A stretch of DNA of 11,343 bases from an uncultured Clostridia bacterium. Its GTDB lineage: Bacteria > Bacillota > Clostridia > Oscillospirales > CAG-272. Each line of letters opens with the position of its first letter. The stretch's first letter is position 1. Both the position numbers and the translations under genes were made by a program. The notes under the pieces are model-generated. The model was not told where the DNA came from, did no database searches, and saw nothing but the letters and a program-made list of their open reading frames with translations. Shown here one piece after another: positions 1 through 7,920 of this stretch. The stretch is taken from positions 1-11,343 of the forward strand of contig CALBLD010000030.1 of NCBI GenBank assembly GCA_937895775.1, in the 5' to 3' direction.

Positions 1-1881
1 CTTTACATTCTTGCGGTGACACTGATTTTCACGATTATCGACCAAAGGCGCATTTCATCCGGAACGATACCCGACATTGCCAGGAATTATACGCAGGACA
101 TAAACGCGCTTCTCTATAACTCCGTAAGCGCTCCGATTGTGGCGTGTGATCTGCACGGTGTCATCCGATGGGGAAACAGTTCATTCAGAAAAATATCCGA
201 CAATGCCGGAACAAACACACGGAAATTTTCGGACATTGCCGACATCGGCATTGATTCGGTCAAATCAACCATAGACAGCGGAAAGAAATGTCTCATTACG
301 GTCGACGGAAAAAACTACAGCATAGACGGTTTACTGCTGAACGGGGCTGACGATCCGCTCTATATAACGGTGTGGTATGACGTTACCGAGCTTGAAAACA
401 AAAAGCAGGAACTTGCCGATAACGACACACTCATAGCGTATATCTACATTGACAACCTCGAAGAGCTGTCACAGATCGAAAAGGATCATCTCGGCAGTGC
501 AACCGCGGATGCCGAAAAGATACTCTACGACTGGGCGGCAAGTGTCTCGGGAATACTTATCAGCTATGAGAGAGACAAGTATATAATGCTTTACAAGGCG
601 AAATATCTCAAGCTGTTCATCGACAACAAGTTCGACATACTTGACAAGATAAGAGAAATCAGGATCGGCGCAAACTATCTGCCGATTACCATTTCTGTCG
701 GAACCTCGAATGTCGGAACCACGATCAGCGAAAAGCGCGACAATGCTTATTCCGCTCTCCGCTTTGCCCTTGCAAAAGGCGGAGACCAGGCTATCGTCAA
801 AACCGACAGGTTCAGCTATTACTTCGGCGGCATCACCAAAACGTCCCAAAAGCGTTCATCGGTAAAATCGCAGACGATTGCACGTGCGCTGTCGGCGTAC
901 ATCTGCAAATCGGAAAATGTTCTTATAATGGGACACCGCAATCCCGACTTTGACAGCATCGGATCCTGTGTCGGCATTGCGAGGTTATGCATGCATCTCA
1001 GTATTCCGTGCAACATTATCATTGATCGGAACTGCCCGAATATTGCGAAATGCTTCCCCATTCTGAGCAGTCTCAGCGAATATAACGACATCTTTATCAC
1101 CCCGACCCAGTCATTTGATCTTATCGGAGAAAACACACTGCTTATCATCTGCGATGTAAACAACAGGCTTCAACTCGAAGTTCCCGAGCTTGTTGACAGA
1201 ATCGGCAACATAGTATACATCGATCATCACAGAATGACCGAAGAATTTACCACTACCCCGCTGCTGAGTTACATTGAACCGTCGGCTTCATCGGCATGCG
1301 AGCTTGTGTCCGAGATTATCGAACAGGTCGATGACAAATTACTGCGGTCGCAGGAAGCAAATCTGATGTATGCCGGCATCGTGCTTGACACAAAGCACTT
1401 TGTTATCAATACCGGTGTCAGAACGTTTGAATCGGCAAGATATTTAAGAGGAACCGGCGATCCTGCGGAGACATATGACATGTTCAGAACCGATCTGAAC
1501 GAAATGTCGCGCGAATCCAGATTCGTTATAGACAAATCACCCTACCGCGATCACATTATGATTGCGCGCAATGACATGGACGACAATGTCGAATCGGACA
1601 TAACGCTCGGTGCAAAGATTGCCGACAGGCTTCTCACGGTCGAAAACACAGAGGCATCCTTTGTTGTTCTCCGGCTCGGAAAAAGCTTCAGGATATCGGC
1701 AAGATCATCAGGTGACATCAATGTCGAAGCCATCCTGCGCAGGCTCGGAGGCGGCGGACACTTCAACGCCGCAGGCGCACAACCGGAGGGTTATGCCGAC
1801 ATCGGTTCGGTAGTCGAAGCACTTAAATCATCGATTGACAAATTCCTTGACGAAGAACTGAACAAGGTTGAAAACGACTGA
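1..1881 (+). CDS. gdpP: GdpP-type cyclic-di-AMP phosphodiesterase, 5' end outside window
   Basis: Membrane-bound enzyme that hydrolyses the second messenger c-di-AMP to pApA. The reading frame is open from base 1, so 626 codons are visible and the N-terminal membrane helices are mostly cut off; the first residues (LYILAVTLIFTII) look like the end of the last helix. A PAS-like domain follows (about codons 34-130), then a degenerate GGDEF domain (about 135-275) with no GGDEF signature, as is usual for GdpP. The DHH phosphoesterase domain has HRNPDFDSIGS with H312, D316 and D318 (visible-codon numbering), D385 in ICDVN, the DHH triad at 408-410 and D463 in VLDTKHF, which are the expected metal ligands. 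The DHHA1 domain ends with GGGGHFNAAGA near codons 583-593. The set is complete, so the enzyme should be active. rplI follows after 46 nt, the usual Bacillota arrangement. Confidence 0.95.
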   Translation, partial: LYILAVTLIFTIIDQRRISSGTIPDIARNYTQDINALLYNSVSAPIVACDLHGVIRWGNSSFRKISDNAGTNTRKFSDIADIGIDSVKSTIDSGKKCLITVDGKNYSIDGLLLNGADDPLYITVWYDVTELENKKQELADNDTLIAYIYIDNLEELSQIEKDHLGSATADAEKILYDWAASVSGILISYERDKYIMLYKAKYLKLFIDNKFDILDKIREIRIGANYLPITISVGTSNVGTTISEKRDNAYSALRFALAKGGDQAIVKTDRFSYYFGGITKTSQKRSSVKSQTIARALSAYICKSENVLIMGHRNPDFDSIGSCVGIARLCMHLSIPCNIIIDRNCPNIAKCFPILSSLSEYNDIFITPTQSFDLIGENTLLIICDVNNRLQLEVPELVDRIGNIVYIDHHRMTEEFTTTPLLSYIEPSASSACELVSEIIEQVDDKLLRSQEANLMYAGIVLDTKHFVINTGVRTFESARYLRGTGDPAETYDMFRTDLNEMSRESRFVIDKSPYRDHIMIARNDMDDNVESDITLGAKIADRLLTVENTEASFVVLRLGKSFRISARSSGDINVEAILRRLGGGGHFNAAGAQPEGYADIGSVVEALKSSIDKFLDEELNKVEND

Positions 1882-1913
1882 AAAACACTGTCAAAAGTCA
1901 GATAAACAACAGA

Positions 1914-1920
1914 AAAGAGG
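1914..1920 (+). promoter_or_regulatory. Ribosome binding site of rplI
   Basis: AAAGAGG lies 7 nt before the ATG at 1928. It decides the rplI start against an in-frame ATG at 1868 that would overlap gdpP and add a 20-residue extension unlike any L9 protein. Confidence 0.75.
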
Positions 1921-1927
1921 TACACTT

Positions 1928-2377
1928 ATGAAAGTAATTTTAACACAGGACGTCAAATCACAGGGAAAAAAAGGAGACATAATCAACGTATCCGACGGAT
2001 ATGCCCGTAATTTTCTCTTCCCGAAGAAGCTTGCAATAGAGGCTGATGCAAAGGCGTTGAACGAAATAAAAAGCAAGAACGAAGCACAGCAGTTCAGGCT
2101 TGCAACCGAGCGTGCGGAAGCGGAAAAGCTTGCCGCAAAGCTCAACGGAACAATGATTGATTTTGCCATTGCTTCCGGCAGCGACACAAAGCTTTACGGA
2201 TCGGTAACATCCAAGGAAATTGCCGAAAAGCTCACACAGAAATTCGGAGTCGCAATTGACAAAAGGAAGATACTCCTTGACAAGCCGATCAAGAATTACG
2301 GAATCTACACACTTGATATCAAGCTTTATCCGGACGTTACCGCAAAGATCAAGGTCGAAGTACACAACGTAAAATAA
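1928..2377 (+). CDS. rplI: 50S ribosomal protein L9
   Basis: Component of the large ribosomal subunit; it binds 23S rRNA at the base of the L1 stalk and helps maintain reading frame. The 149-residue product is of normal family length. The N-terminal globular domain begins MKVILTQDVKSQGKKGDIINVS and has the L9 signature GYARNFLFPKKLA around residues 25-37. A charged connecting helix (about residues 41-75) leads to the C-terminal domain, which ends with IKVEVHNVK. The start is set by the Shine-Dalgarno sequence at 1914-1920 and by homology of the N-terminus. It sits between gdpP and dnaB with short gaps (46 and 25 nt), so it is probably co-transcribed with them. No separate promoter or leader structure was recognised ahead of it. 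Confidence 0.97.
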   Translation: MKVILTQDVKSQGKKGDIINVSDGYARNFLFPKKLAIEADAKALNEIKSKNEAQQFRLATERAEAEKLAAKLNGTMIDFAIASGSDTKLYGSVTSKEIAEKLTQKFGVAIDKRKILLDKPIKNYGIYTLDIKLYPDVTAKIKVEVHNVK

Positions 2378-2402
2378 ACAAAAAGGAAAGAAAACAGGCT
2401 TT

Positions 2403-3740
2403 ATGGCAACCGACATATCAGTCAGAAAACTTCCGTTTTCCCTTGAAGCGGAGCAATCGGTACTCGGATCGATCCTTATTGATCCGGAATCACTGAACGA
2501 AATAGCCACCATTATCACCGCCGATGATTTCTACATTGACGAACACCGTGAGATTTATTCGGCGATGCAGCGTCTCTTTCTGCAAAGCCGTCGCATTGAC
2601 CCGGTGACGCTTATGGATGTTCTCGTTCAGAACAATGTATACGATTCCGAACAATCCAAAAGTTATATCCACACGCTGGTAGACACCGTTCCTTCAACGA
2701 GCAACATAAAGGATTATGCGACGATAGTACGCGACAAAAGTCTCCTCCGACGTCTTATCAAGGTAACCGAAGAGATCACGGAGGATGCGTATTCGGCGCA
2801 GGACAGTGCGTCCGATATAATCAATCAGGCGGAAGCAAAGGTATTTGAAATAGCTCAGACCAAAGAGCAACACGATTTTTCCCACATACGTGACGTTATT
2901 CTCGGCACATATCAGCAGATAAAAGATGTTGCCGACAACAAGGAAGAAGCAGTCGGAGTTCCGACAGGATTCTCGATGCTCGACAATGTTCTTGTCGGTA
3001 TGGGAAAAAGCGATCTTGTCCTTGTCGGTGCGCGCCCCGGCATGGGTAAAACATCATTTGCGCTCAATGTTGCGACCAATGTTGCAAAGAAATCCAACAA
3101 AACCGTCTGCATTTTCTCACTTGAAATGTCAAAGGAACAGCTTGTATCGAGAATGCTCTCATCGGAAGCACTCATAGAAAGCAACACAATGAGGAGCGGC
3201 ATGCTGTCCACCGATGACTGGTCAAAGCTTGCGGACGCATCTTCCATTCTTGCCGAAACCGAAATATACATTGACGATACAACCAACATCACGGTCACCG
3301 GAATGAAATCCAAGCTCAGACGGGTTAAAAATCTGGGTCTTGTCGTTGTCGATTATCTCGGTCTTATGCAATCGGACAGAAAAATCGAAAACCGCGTTCA
3401 GGAGGTTGCCGACATTTCGCGTAATCTCAAGGTTATGGCAAAAGAGCTTCGCGTACCGGTTATATGCTGTGCGCAGCTTTCGCGCGGACCCGAATCAAGA
3501 ACAGACAAACGTCCTATGCTTTCCGATCTGCGTGACTCGGGTGCGATCGAGCAGGATGCCGATGTCGTATTATTCCTCTACCGTGACGAATATTACAAAG
3601 ATGACCCCGAAAAGCAGAACACGGCGGAGGTTATCATCGCCAAAAACCGTCACGGCGGAACAGGCAAGGTTGAAGTGGGTTGGTTCGGCAAATACACCAA
3701 GTTCACCACGCTTGAAAACAGAGAGGAACCTTCCTCATGA
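2403..3740 (+). CDS. dnaB: Replicative DNA helicase DnaB
   Basis: Hexameric 5'-3' helicase that unwinds DNA at the replication fork (DnaB in Gram-negative naming, DnaC in Bacillus subtilis). The 445-residue product is full length. The N-terminal DnaB domain (about 10-110) starts with the typical PFSLEAEQSVLGSIL. A linker leads to the RecA-like ATPase domain, with TGFSMLDNVLVGMGKSDLV, Walker A GARPGMGKT at 209-217, FSLEMSKEQL shortly after, and Walker B LVVVDYLGLMQ with the aspartate at 317. The C-terminal part has SDLRDSGAIEQDADVV and the arginine-finger-region motif IIAKNRHGGTG. A purine-rich site (AAGGAAAG, 2383-2390) lies 12 nt ahead of the ATG. The stop codon overlaps the tilS start (ATGA, 3737-3740), which suggests translational coupling. 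No intein interrupts the gene. Confidence 0.97.
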   Translation: MATDISVRKLPFSLEAEQSVLGSILIDPESLNEIATIITADDFYIDEHREIYSAMQRLFLQSRRIDPVTLMDVLVQNNVYDSEQSKSYIHTLVDTVPSTSNIKDYATIVRDKSLLRRLIKVTEEITEDAYSAQDSASDIINQAEAKVFEIAQTKEQHDFSHIRDVILGTYQQIKDVADNKEEAVGVPTGFSMLDNVLVGMGKSDLVLVGARPGMGKTSFALNVATNVAKKSNKTVCIFSLEMSKEQLVSRMLSSEALIESNTMRSGMLSTDDWSKLADASSILAETEIYIDDTTNITVTGMKSKLRRVKNLGLVVVDYLGLMQSDRKIENRVQEVADISRNLKVMAKELRVPVICCAQLSRGPESRTDKRPMLSDLRDSGAIEQDADVVLFLYRDEYYKDDPEKQNTAEVIIAKNRHGGTGKVEVGWFGKYTKFTTLENREEPSS

Positions 3741-5200
3741 GCTTTGAGCCACAAGGAAAATCTTTTGACAAGGTTAACGAATTTATTGAACAGAAACAGC
3801 TTCTTTCCGATTGCGGATCGATCGTCGTCGGCTTTTCGGGAGGGGCTGATTCTGTTGTGCTTTTGCATATTTTATCGATCTGCTGCAAAAACAGCGGGAT
3901 AAGACTTCACGCTTTCCATGTTCATCACGGAATACGCGGAGACACAGCCGACAGAGATCTTGAGTTCTGCAAAAGTTTTTGCAAGCAGTTCGGTGTTGAT
4001 TTCGGATATGCGCGGATCGATGTTCCGTCGGCTGCCGCAAAGCAGAAACGCGGACTTGAAGAGGTTGCCCGAGACATGCGTTACGATTGTCTTGAAAAAT
4101 ACCGGGTTGAAAAGGGCATAGACCGGATTGCCGTTGCGCATCATGCCGACGACAATCTTGAAACACTGATATTCAACATAGTCCGCGGAAGCGGGTCAAA
4201 GGGCGGGTGCGGCATTGCCCCGATACGTGGTAAGATTATAAGACCTCTGCTTCCGCTTACCAAAGACGAAATTCTCGACTACGCCGAGCAGAACGGACTC
4301 GGATACGTGACAGACGAAACAAATCTCGACGAAGCGTACACCCGCAACTTTATCAGAGGTCAGATACTCCCGCTGCTGAAAAAGATCAATCCGTCGGCAT
4401 CGGATGCCGCACTCAGATTCTGCCGATCGCAGCGAACCGACTGCGATTATATCGAAGCCTGTGCGGAAACATACAAAGAGACGGACAGTATAAAAGAGCT
4501 TTCGGGACTTCACGACGCAATCCTTTACAGGTTTATCGGTGACCGTTTCCACCGCATAAGCGGCGGCAAGTCGCTATCCGCAGTTCATCTTGACGCGCTT
4601 TGCGCTCTTATACGCAAAGGAAAATCAGGAAGCCGCACTGATCTGCCGTGCCGCATATCCGCAGTGATAAAAAACGAAAAACTTGTTTTTGAAAAGACAG
4701 ACATCATCGGAACCGACGATCGCGGATACCGTATCAGACTGCACTGCGGAGAGAATTATATCCCGCAGGCAGATGCATATATATGTATATGGAAAAACAT
4801 CGGAGATGCGGAAGAAAAATCTATAAAAGAAAAACAATTTATTTACAAATTAGCCATACACAAAACATTTCGGTCTGATAGAATATGTAGCGATGATCTT
4901 TTTGCAAGATCAAGAGCGGACGGAGACCGCATACGTTTCGGAAACATGACGAGAAAAGTCAAAAAACTTTTCTGCGACGGCAAAATTCCGATTGAAACAA
5001 GAAAAATTCTCCCGATAATCACCGACAGTTCGGATATTCTGTGGATCCCGGGCTTCCCTGCCCGTGACGGAACAACCGATGATATTTCGTGCGGTGATGA
5101 TATCAGCATCTACTGTTTTATGAACCGTAATACAGAAAAATCTATTGAGAGCAGACCAAACAAAAACGAAAACGGAGGAATTTATGAAGGGAAGCTTTAA
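3737..5200 (+). CDS. tilS: tRNA(Ile)-lysidine synthetase
   Basis: Converts the wobble cytidine of the CAU-anticodon tRNA-Ile to lysidine using lysine and ATP, changing decoding from AUG to AUA; the enzyme is essential in most bacteria. The 487-residue protein has the N-type PP-loop SGGADS at residues 34-39, the family motif AHHADDNLETLIFNIVRGSG, and IIRPLLPLTK with TRNFIRGQILPLL further on. A helical middle domain and linker follow, then the C-terminal TilS domain (about 385-470), with RADGDRIRFGNMTRKVKKLF and GKIPIETRKILPIIT and ILWIPG. The start overlaps the dnaB stop by 4 nt and has an upstream AGAGAGGA site. The 3' end overlaps ftsH by 17 nt. The gene normally following in many Bacillota, hpt, is missing. 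The linker region around 4770-4880 is more AT-rich than its surroundings, consistent with weak constraint. Confidence 0.96.
   Translation: MSFEPQGKSFDKVNEFIEQKQLLSDCGSIVVGFSGGADSVVLLHILSICCKNSGIRLHAFHVHHGIRGDTADRDLEFCKSFCKQFGVDFGYARIDVPSAAAKQKRGLEEVARDMRYDCLEKYRVEKGIDRIAVAHHADDNLETLIFNIVRGSGSKGGCGIAPIRGKIIRPLLPLTKDEILDYAEQNGLGYVTDETNLDEAYTRNFIRGQILPLLKKINPSASDAALRFCRSQRTDCDYIEACAETYKETDSIKELSGLHDAILYRFIGDRFHRISGGKSLSAVHLDALCALIRKGKSGSRTDLPCRISAVIKNEKLVFEKTDIIGTDDRGYRIRLHCGENYIPQADAYICIWKNIGDAEEKSIKEKQFIYKLAIHKTFRSDRICSDDLFARSRADGDRIRFGNMTRKVKKLFCDGKIPIETRKILPIITDSSDILWIPGFPARDGTTDDISCGDDISIYCFMNRNTEKSIESRPNKNENGGIYEGKL
5174..5178 (+). promoter_or_regulatory. Ribosome binding site of ftsH
   Basis: A perfect GGAGG 5 nt before the ATG at 5184, located inside the last codons of tilS. 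It selects this start over an in-frame ATG at 5145 that would add 13 charged residues before the membrane helix. Confidence 0.85.
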
Positions 5201-7271
5201 AAAACTCATTATCTATGTTCTCGTTCTCGCTGTTTTTGTATTCGCCGCGTATTATCTGCTCGGCGACAGAAGCGAAAGTGTAACCTACGAGGACATAGTG
5301 ACCTACTTCCGCAACATAAAGAGCGAAGACGAAAATGCAATTTCGGTCAAGGAATTTGAACTTGACGGACAAAACGAGCTTAAGCTCGTTTTATCCGACG
5401 GCAGAAAGATAAGCTTTACGCTCCAGGATCGCGAAAGATTCTACAACGATTGCTACGACAATTACATCTTTGACGAAAACGGCAATCCGCTTGTCAAGTT
5501 CAATCTGAAAGAGCCGACGACATATCCCGTCTGGATTTCGCTCCTTCCGTACATCATAGTGATTATCGCCGTGATTGCACTTTTTGCCTATGTCTTCAGA
5601 GAGGCAAGCGGCGGAAAGGGTTCGAAAATAAACAGCTTCGGCAAGGCGCGTGCGAAGGTTTCGGTATCCGGGGACAAAAACAAGGTTCGCTTTACCGATG
5701 TTGCCGGTGCCGACGAAGAAAAGCAGGAACTTCAGGAAATCGTCGAATTTCTCAAAGATCCGTCCAAATTCACAAAACTCGGTGCGAAAATACCGCACGG
5801 CGTTCTGCTGATGGGTCCTCCCGGTACCGGTAAAACACTGCTTGCAAAGGCTGTTGCCGGTGAAGCGGGTGTTCCCTTCTATTCAATTTCCGGTTCGGAT
5901 TTTGTTGAAATGTACGTCGGTGTCGGTGCTTCGAGAGTGCGCGATCTTTTTGACACTGCAAGAAAGAATCCCGCATCCATTGTCTTTATCGATGAGATTG
6001 ATGCGGTCGGTCGTCACCGCGGTGCAGGACTCGGCGGCGGACATGACGAACGCGAACAGACGCTCAACCAGCTTCTTGTCGAGATGGACGGTTTCAGCGG
6101 CAATGAAGGAATAATTGTCATGGCGGCAACCAACCGTCCCGACATCCTTGATCCCGCTCTTCTTCGTCCGGGAAGATTTGACCGTCAGGTTACGGTAAAC
6201 TATCCCGATCTGCGCGGCCGTGTTGAGATACTGAAGGTGCATGCGAGAAACAAACCGTTTGAGAAGGACGTTGATCTTGAAGTCATCGCAAGAGGAACAC
6301 CGGGATTTACCGGAGCCGATCTTGCAAATCTTCTGAATGAAGCTGCACTTCTTGCCGCAAGACGCGGAAAGAGCCTTATCGGCATGAACGACATCGAAGA
6401 CTCGAAGATGAAGATCATGGTCGGTACCCAAAAAAAGCCTCTGCACATCAGCGAGGACGAGAAATACAAAACCGCCATACACGAGGCAGGTCATGCTGTT
6501 GTACGCCACATACTGCCGGGACTTGATCCGGTTCATCAGATTTCGATCATCCCGAGCGGACGTGCGCTCGGATACACGCTCTATCTGCCAAACGACGACA
6601 AGACCAGTGAATACAAAAACGAACTCGGAAACGAGATTGCTTCCCTGCTTGCGGGCAGAGTTGCCGAAGCGGTATTCTTCAACGACATTTCCGGCGGTGC
6701 GTCAAACGACATTCAGAGGGCAACCGAAATAGCGCGCAAAATGGTAACACAGCTCGGAATGAGCGAAAAACTCGGGCCGATTCAATACGGTTCGGGTCAC
6801 ACCGAGGTATTCCTCGGACGTGAGATAAGCGACGAGCAGAATTACTCGGAGAAAACTGCGTCGCTTATCGACGAAGAAATCCATCGCATAATCAACGATG
6901 CTTATGCTGTTGCCGAAAAGGTCATAAACGAACACAGAGGCAAGCTCGAATCGATTGCCGCTTTTCTGATCAAAAATGAGACCATGGATGAGATCCAGTT
7001 CAACGCACTCATGGATAACGATCCCGAGCCGACCATTGAAGAGCTTGAAGCGATGATGGACGAAAAGCGCAGGAAGAGCATGGAGGAAAACAAAGCCGAA
7101 GAGCTTCGCATCGAACAGCAAAAAGCCGAAGAGGAGCGCAGAAAACGCGAAGAAGCCGCGGCTCACCACCACGATCACAGAGATCACCACGGTGACAACG
7201 ACCATGGCGACACTCATGCCGACCAAAACGGCGACAGTCACGGAGACAACAATTTCTTCTCTGACTTCTGA
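5184..7271 (+). CDS. ftsH: ATP-dependent zinc metalloprotease FtsH, with His/Asp-rich C-terminal tail
   Basis: Membrane-anchored AAA+ protease that degrades misfolded membrane proteins and selected regulators. The 695-residue product has one membrane helix at about 8-26, an extracytoplasmic domain, and a second helix at about 116-136. The AAA+ module has Walker A GPPGTGKT at 211-218, pore motif FVEMYVGVGASRVRDLF, Walker B VFIDEID with D270/E271, and the second region of homology ending RPGRFDRQ. The M41 peptidase domain has the zinc site HEAGH at 433-437 and the third ligand D509 in SGGASNDIQRAT. All catalytic parts are intact. After the usual end of the family comes a highly charged helical stretch (about 617-660, rich in E, K and R) and then a tail from H661 to F695 with 9 His and 9 Asp among 35 residues. 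The start is fixed by GGAGG at 5174-5178. It is the last gene of the block and is followed by a terminator. Confidence 0.97.
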   Translation: MKGSFKKLIIYVLVLAVFVFAAYYLLGDRSESVTYEDIVTYFRNIKSEDENAISVKEFELDGQNELKLVLSDGRKISFTLQDRERFYNDCYDNYIFDENGNPLVKFNLKEPTTYPVWISLLPYIIVIIAVIALFAYVFREASGGKGSKINSFGKARAKVSVSGDKNKVRFTDVAGADEEKQELQEIVEFLKDPSKFTKLGAKIPHGVLLMGPPGTGKTLLAKAVAGEAGVPFYSISGSDFVEMYVGVGASRVRDLFDTARKNPASIVFIDEIDAVGRHRGAGLGGGHDEREQTLNQLLVEMDGFSGNEGIIVMAATNRPDILDPALLRPGRFDRQVTVNYPDLRGRVEILKVHARNKPFEKDVDLEVIARGTPGFTGADLANLLNEAALLAARRGKSLIGMNDIEDSKMKIMVGTQKKPLHISEDEKYKTAIHEAGHAVVRHILPGLDPVHQISIIPSGRALGYTLYLPNDDKTSEYKNELGNEIASLLAGRVAEAVFFNDISGGASNDIQRATEIARKMVTQLGMSEKLGPIQYGSGHTEVFLGREISDEQNYSEKTASLIDEEIHRIINDAYAVAEKVINEHRGKLESIAAFLIKNETMDEIQFNALMDNDPEPTIEELEAMMDEKRRKSMEENKAEELRIEQQKAEEERRKREEAAAHHHDHRDHHGDNDHGDTHADQNGDSHGDNNFFSDF

Positions 7272-7284
7272 TTCATTCAATCAT

Positions 7285-7320
7285 TCATCCCCCGTCGGAA
7301 AACGGGGGATGACCTTTTTT
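7285..7320 (+). terminator. Intrinsic terminator after ftsH
   Basis: A perfect 11-bp stem (TCATCCCCCGT at 7285-7295 with its complement at 7302-7312) closes a 6-nt loop, CGGAAA. CC and six T residues follow (7313-7320). It starts 13 nt after the ftsH stop. The opposing lipoprotein gene ends at 7319, so its stop codon overlaps the T-tract. Read on the - strand the hairpin has no T-tract, so it should mainly stop + strand transcription. Confidence 0.92.
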
Positions 7321-7813
7321 ACACTGATTTTCTGATTGTATCTGCAAGAAGCCGATTATACGGCGTTATAAGCAAAAATGCATATCCGTGTCTGTAAACG
7401 GTTTCGGCAGATGCAACAACGGTCTCAAACCATTCTTCATCATACAGATAAACGTCCGATTTCTGCACCATGGTTATACGTCTGCGGAGAATTGCGTCAA
7501 GTTCATCGGAAAGATCGGCAGACTCCGCGCGGAACACAAATATTTCAAACAACCGATCGTCGGCGGAAAGGCAGAATGCGTAATCAGCCGCCACCGCGCA
7601 CGGATTCACTCCGTTAAAAAGCTTTTTTATATTGTTATCATCGACAAAATGTTCATCACTGCCGCCGCTGAAATATATACTGAAATCAGGGTGCTCGGGA
7701 AGTACGGCGATAAGTTCACACAGCAGATCGGTAGACGATAAAAAGTCATTTTTACACGATATAAGCGTTGAAATCAACAACATTGAAAACAAAAGGGCGG
7801 CTGCCTTTTTCAT
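7319..7813 (-). CDS. Small secreted lipoprotein, DUF4358-like (tentative)
   Basis: A 164-residue product begins MKKAAALLFSMLLISTLISC, a typical lipoprotein signal peptide: a positive start, a hydrophobic core and the lipobox LISC with the acylated cysteine at residue 20. The mature protein would be anchored to the outer face of the membrane. The rest is a small mixed alpha/beta domain with a pattern like DUF4358 lipoproteins of Clostridia: a segment ending LFNGVNP, a strand with EIFVFRAESAD, a helix DELDAILRRRITMVQ, and a late strand HGYAFLLITPYN followed by a short helix. This assignment rests on pattern memory only and the function of that family is unknown to me. Convergent with ftsH and divergent from the LytM-like gene; a modest GAGAG ribosome site precedes the ATG. 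Real gene status is well supported by the signal peptide. Confidence 0.8.
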   Translation of the reverse strand: MKKAAALLFSMLLISTLISCKNDFLSSTDLLCELIAVLPEHPDFSIYFSGGSDEHFVDDNNIKKLFNGVNPCAVAADYAFCLSADDRLFEIFVFRAESADLSDELDAILRRRITMVQKSDVYLYDEEWFETVVASAETVYRHGYAFLLITPYNRLLADTIRKSV

Positions 7814-7852
7814 AAGTGTACTCTCTTCATAAAATATCTTTTTATTAACATA

Positions 7853-7858
7853 ATTATA
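7853..7858 (-). promoter_or_regulatory. Candidate -10 element for the lipoprotein gene
   Basis: The - strand reads TATAAT here, an exact match to the housekeeping -10 consensus, 39 nt before the lipoprotein start codon. At 17-nt spacing the -35 position reads TCATAG, a poor match. Supported only by the hexamer and its placement. Confidence 0.45.
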
Positions 7859-7887
7859 TTGATTTCGCGGAGAATCTATGATAAAAT
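7859..7887 (+). promoter_or_regulatory. Candidate housekeeping promoter for the LytM-like/YdcF-like pair
   Basis: TTGATT (7859-7864), a 17-nt spacer, and TAAAAT (7882-7887) preceded by an extended -10 TG (7879-7880). Transcription would begin near 7894, giving a leader of about 27 nt that contains the ribosome site before the ATG at 7921. The -35 box directly abuts the opposing -10 at 7853-7858, so the two promoters cannot be occupied freely at once. Confidence 0.65.
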
Positions 7888-7904
7888 ATTTTTCACAGAG
7901 TGAA

Positions 7905-7913
7905 AGGACGGGG
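7905..7913 (+). promoter_or_regulatory. Ribosome binding site of the LytM-like gene
   Basis: AGGACGGGG lies 7 nt before the ATG at 7921. It favours that start over an in-frame GTG at 7900, which would lie only about 6 nt from the predicted transcription start and have no ribosome site. Confidence 0.6.
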
Positions 7914-7920
7914 CATTCCG

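Noticed and set aside
16..18. GTG as the start of gdpP
   Set aside because: The frame is open to base 1 and the residues before it continue a membrane helix, so the gene begins outside the window.
1868..1927. Earlier ATG start for rplI
   Set aside because: It overlaps gdpP and adds a non-L9 extension, while the ATG at 1928 has a good ribosome site and the conserved N-terminus.
1958..2518. 186-codon antisense open frame across rplI and dnaB
   Set aside because: It is complementary to two well-supported genes and shows no recognisable domain.
4770..4880. AT-rich patch in tilS as a possible insertion or recent transfer
   Set aside because: The frame stays open and it falls in the variable linker before the C-terminal domain, where weak constraint is enough to explain it.
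5145..5183. Earlier ATG start for ftsH
   Set aside because: It adds charged residues before the first membrane helix and lacks a ribosome site; GGAGG precedes the ATG at 5184.
5883..6536. 217-codon open frame antisense to ftsH
   Set aside because: It lies wholly opposite the conserved AAA+ and protease core, has no family resemblance, and is a codon-bias shadow.
7900..7920. GTG start for the LytM-like gene
   Set aside because: It is almost at the predicted transcription start and has no ribosome site; the ATG at 7921 does.
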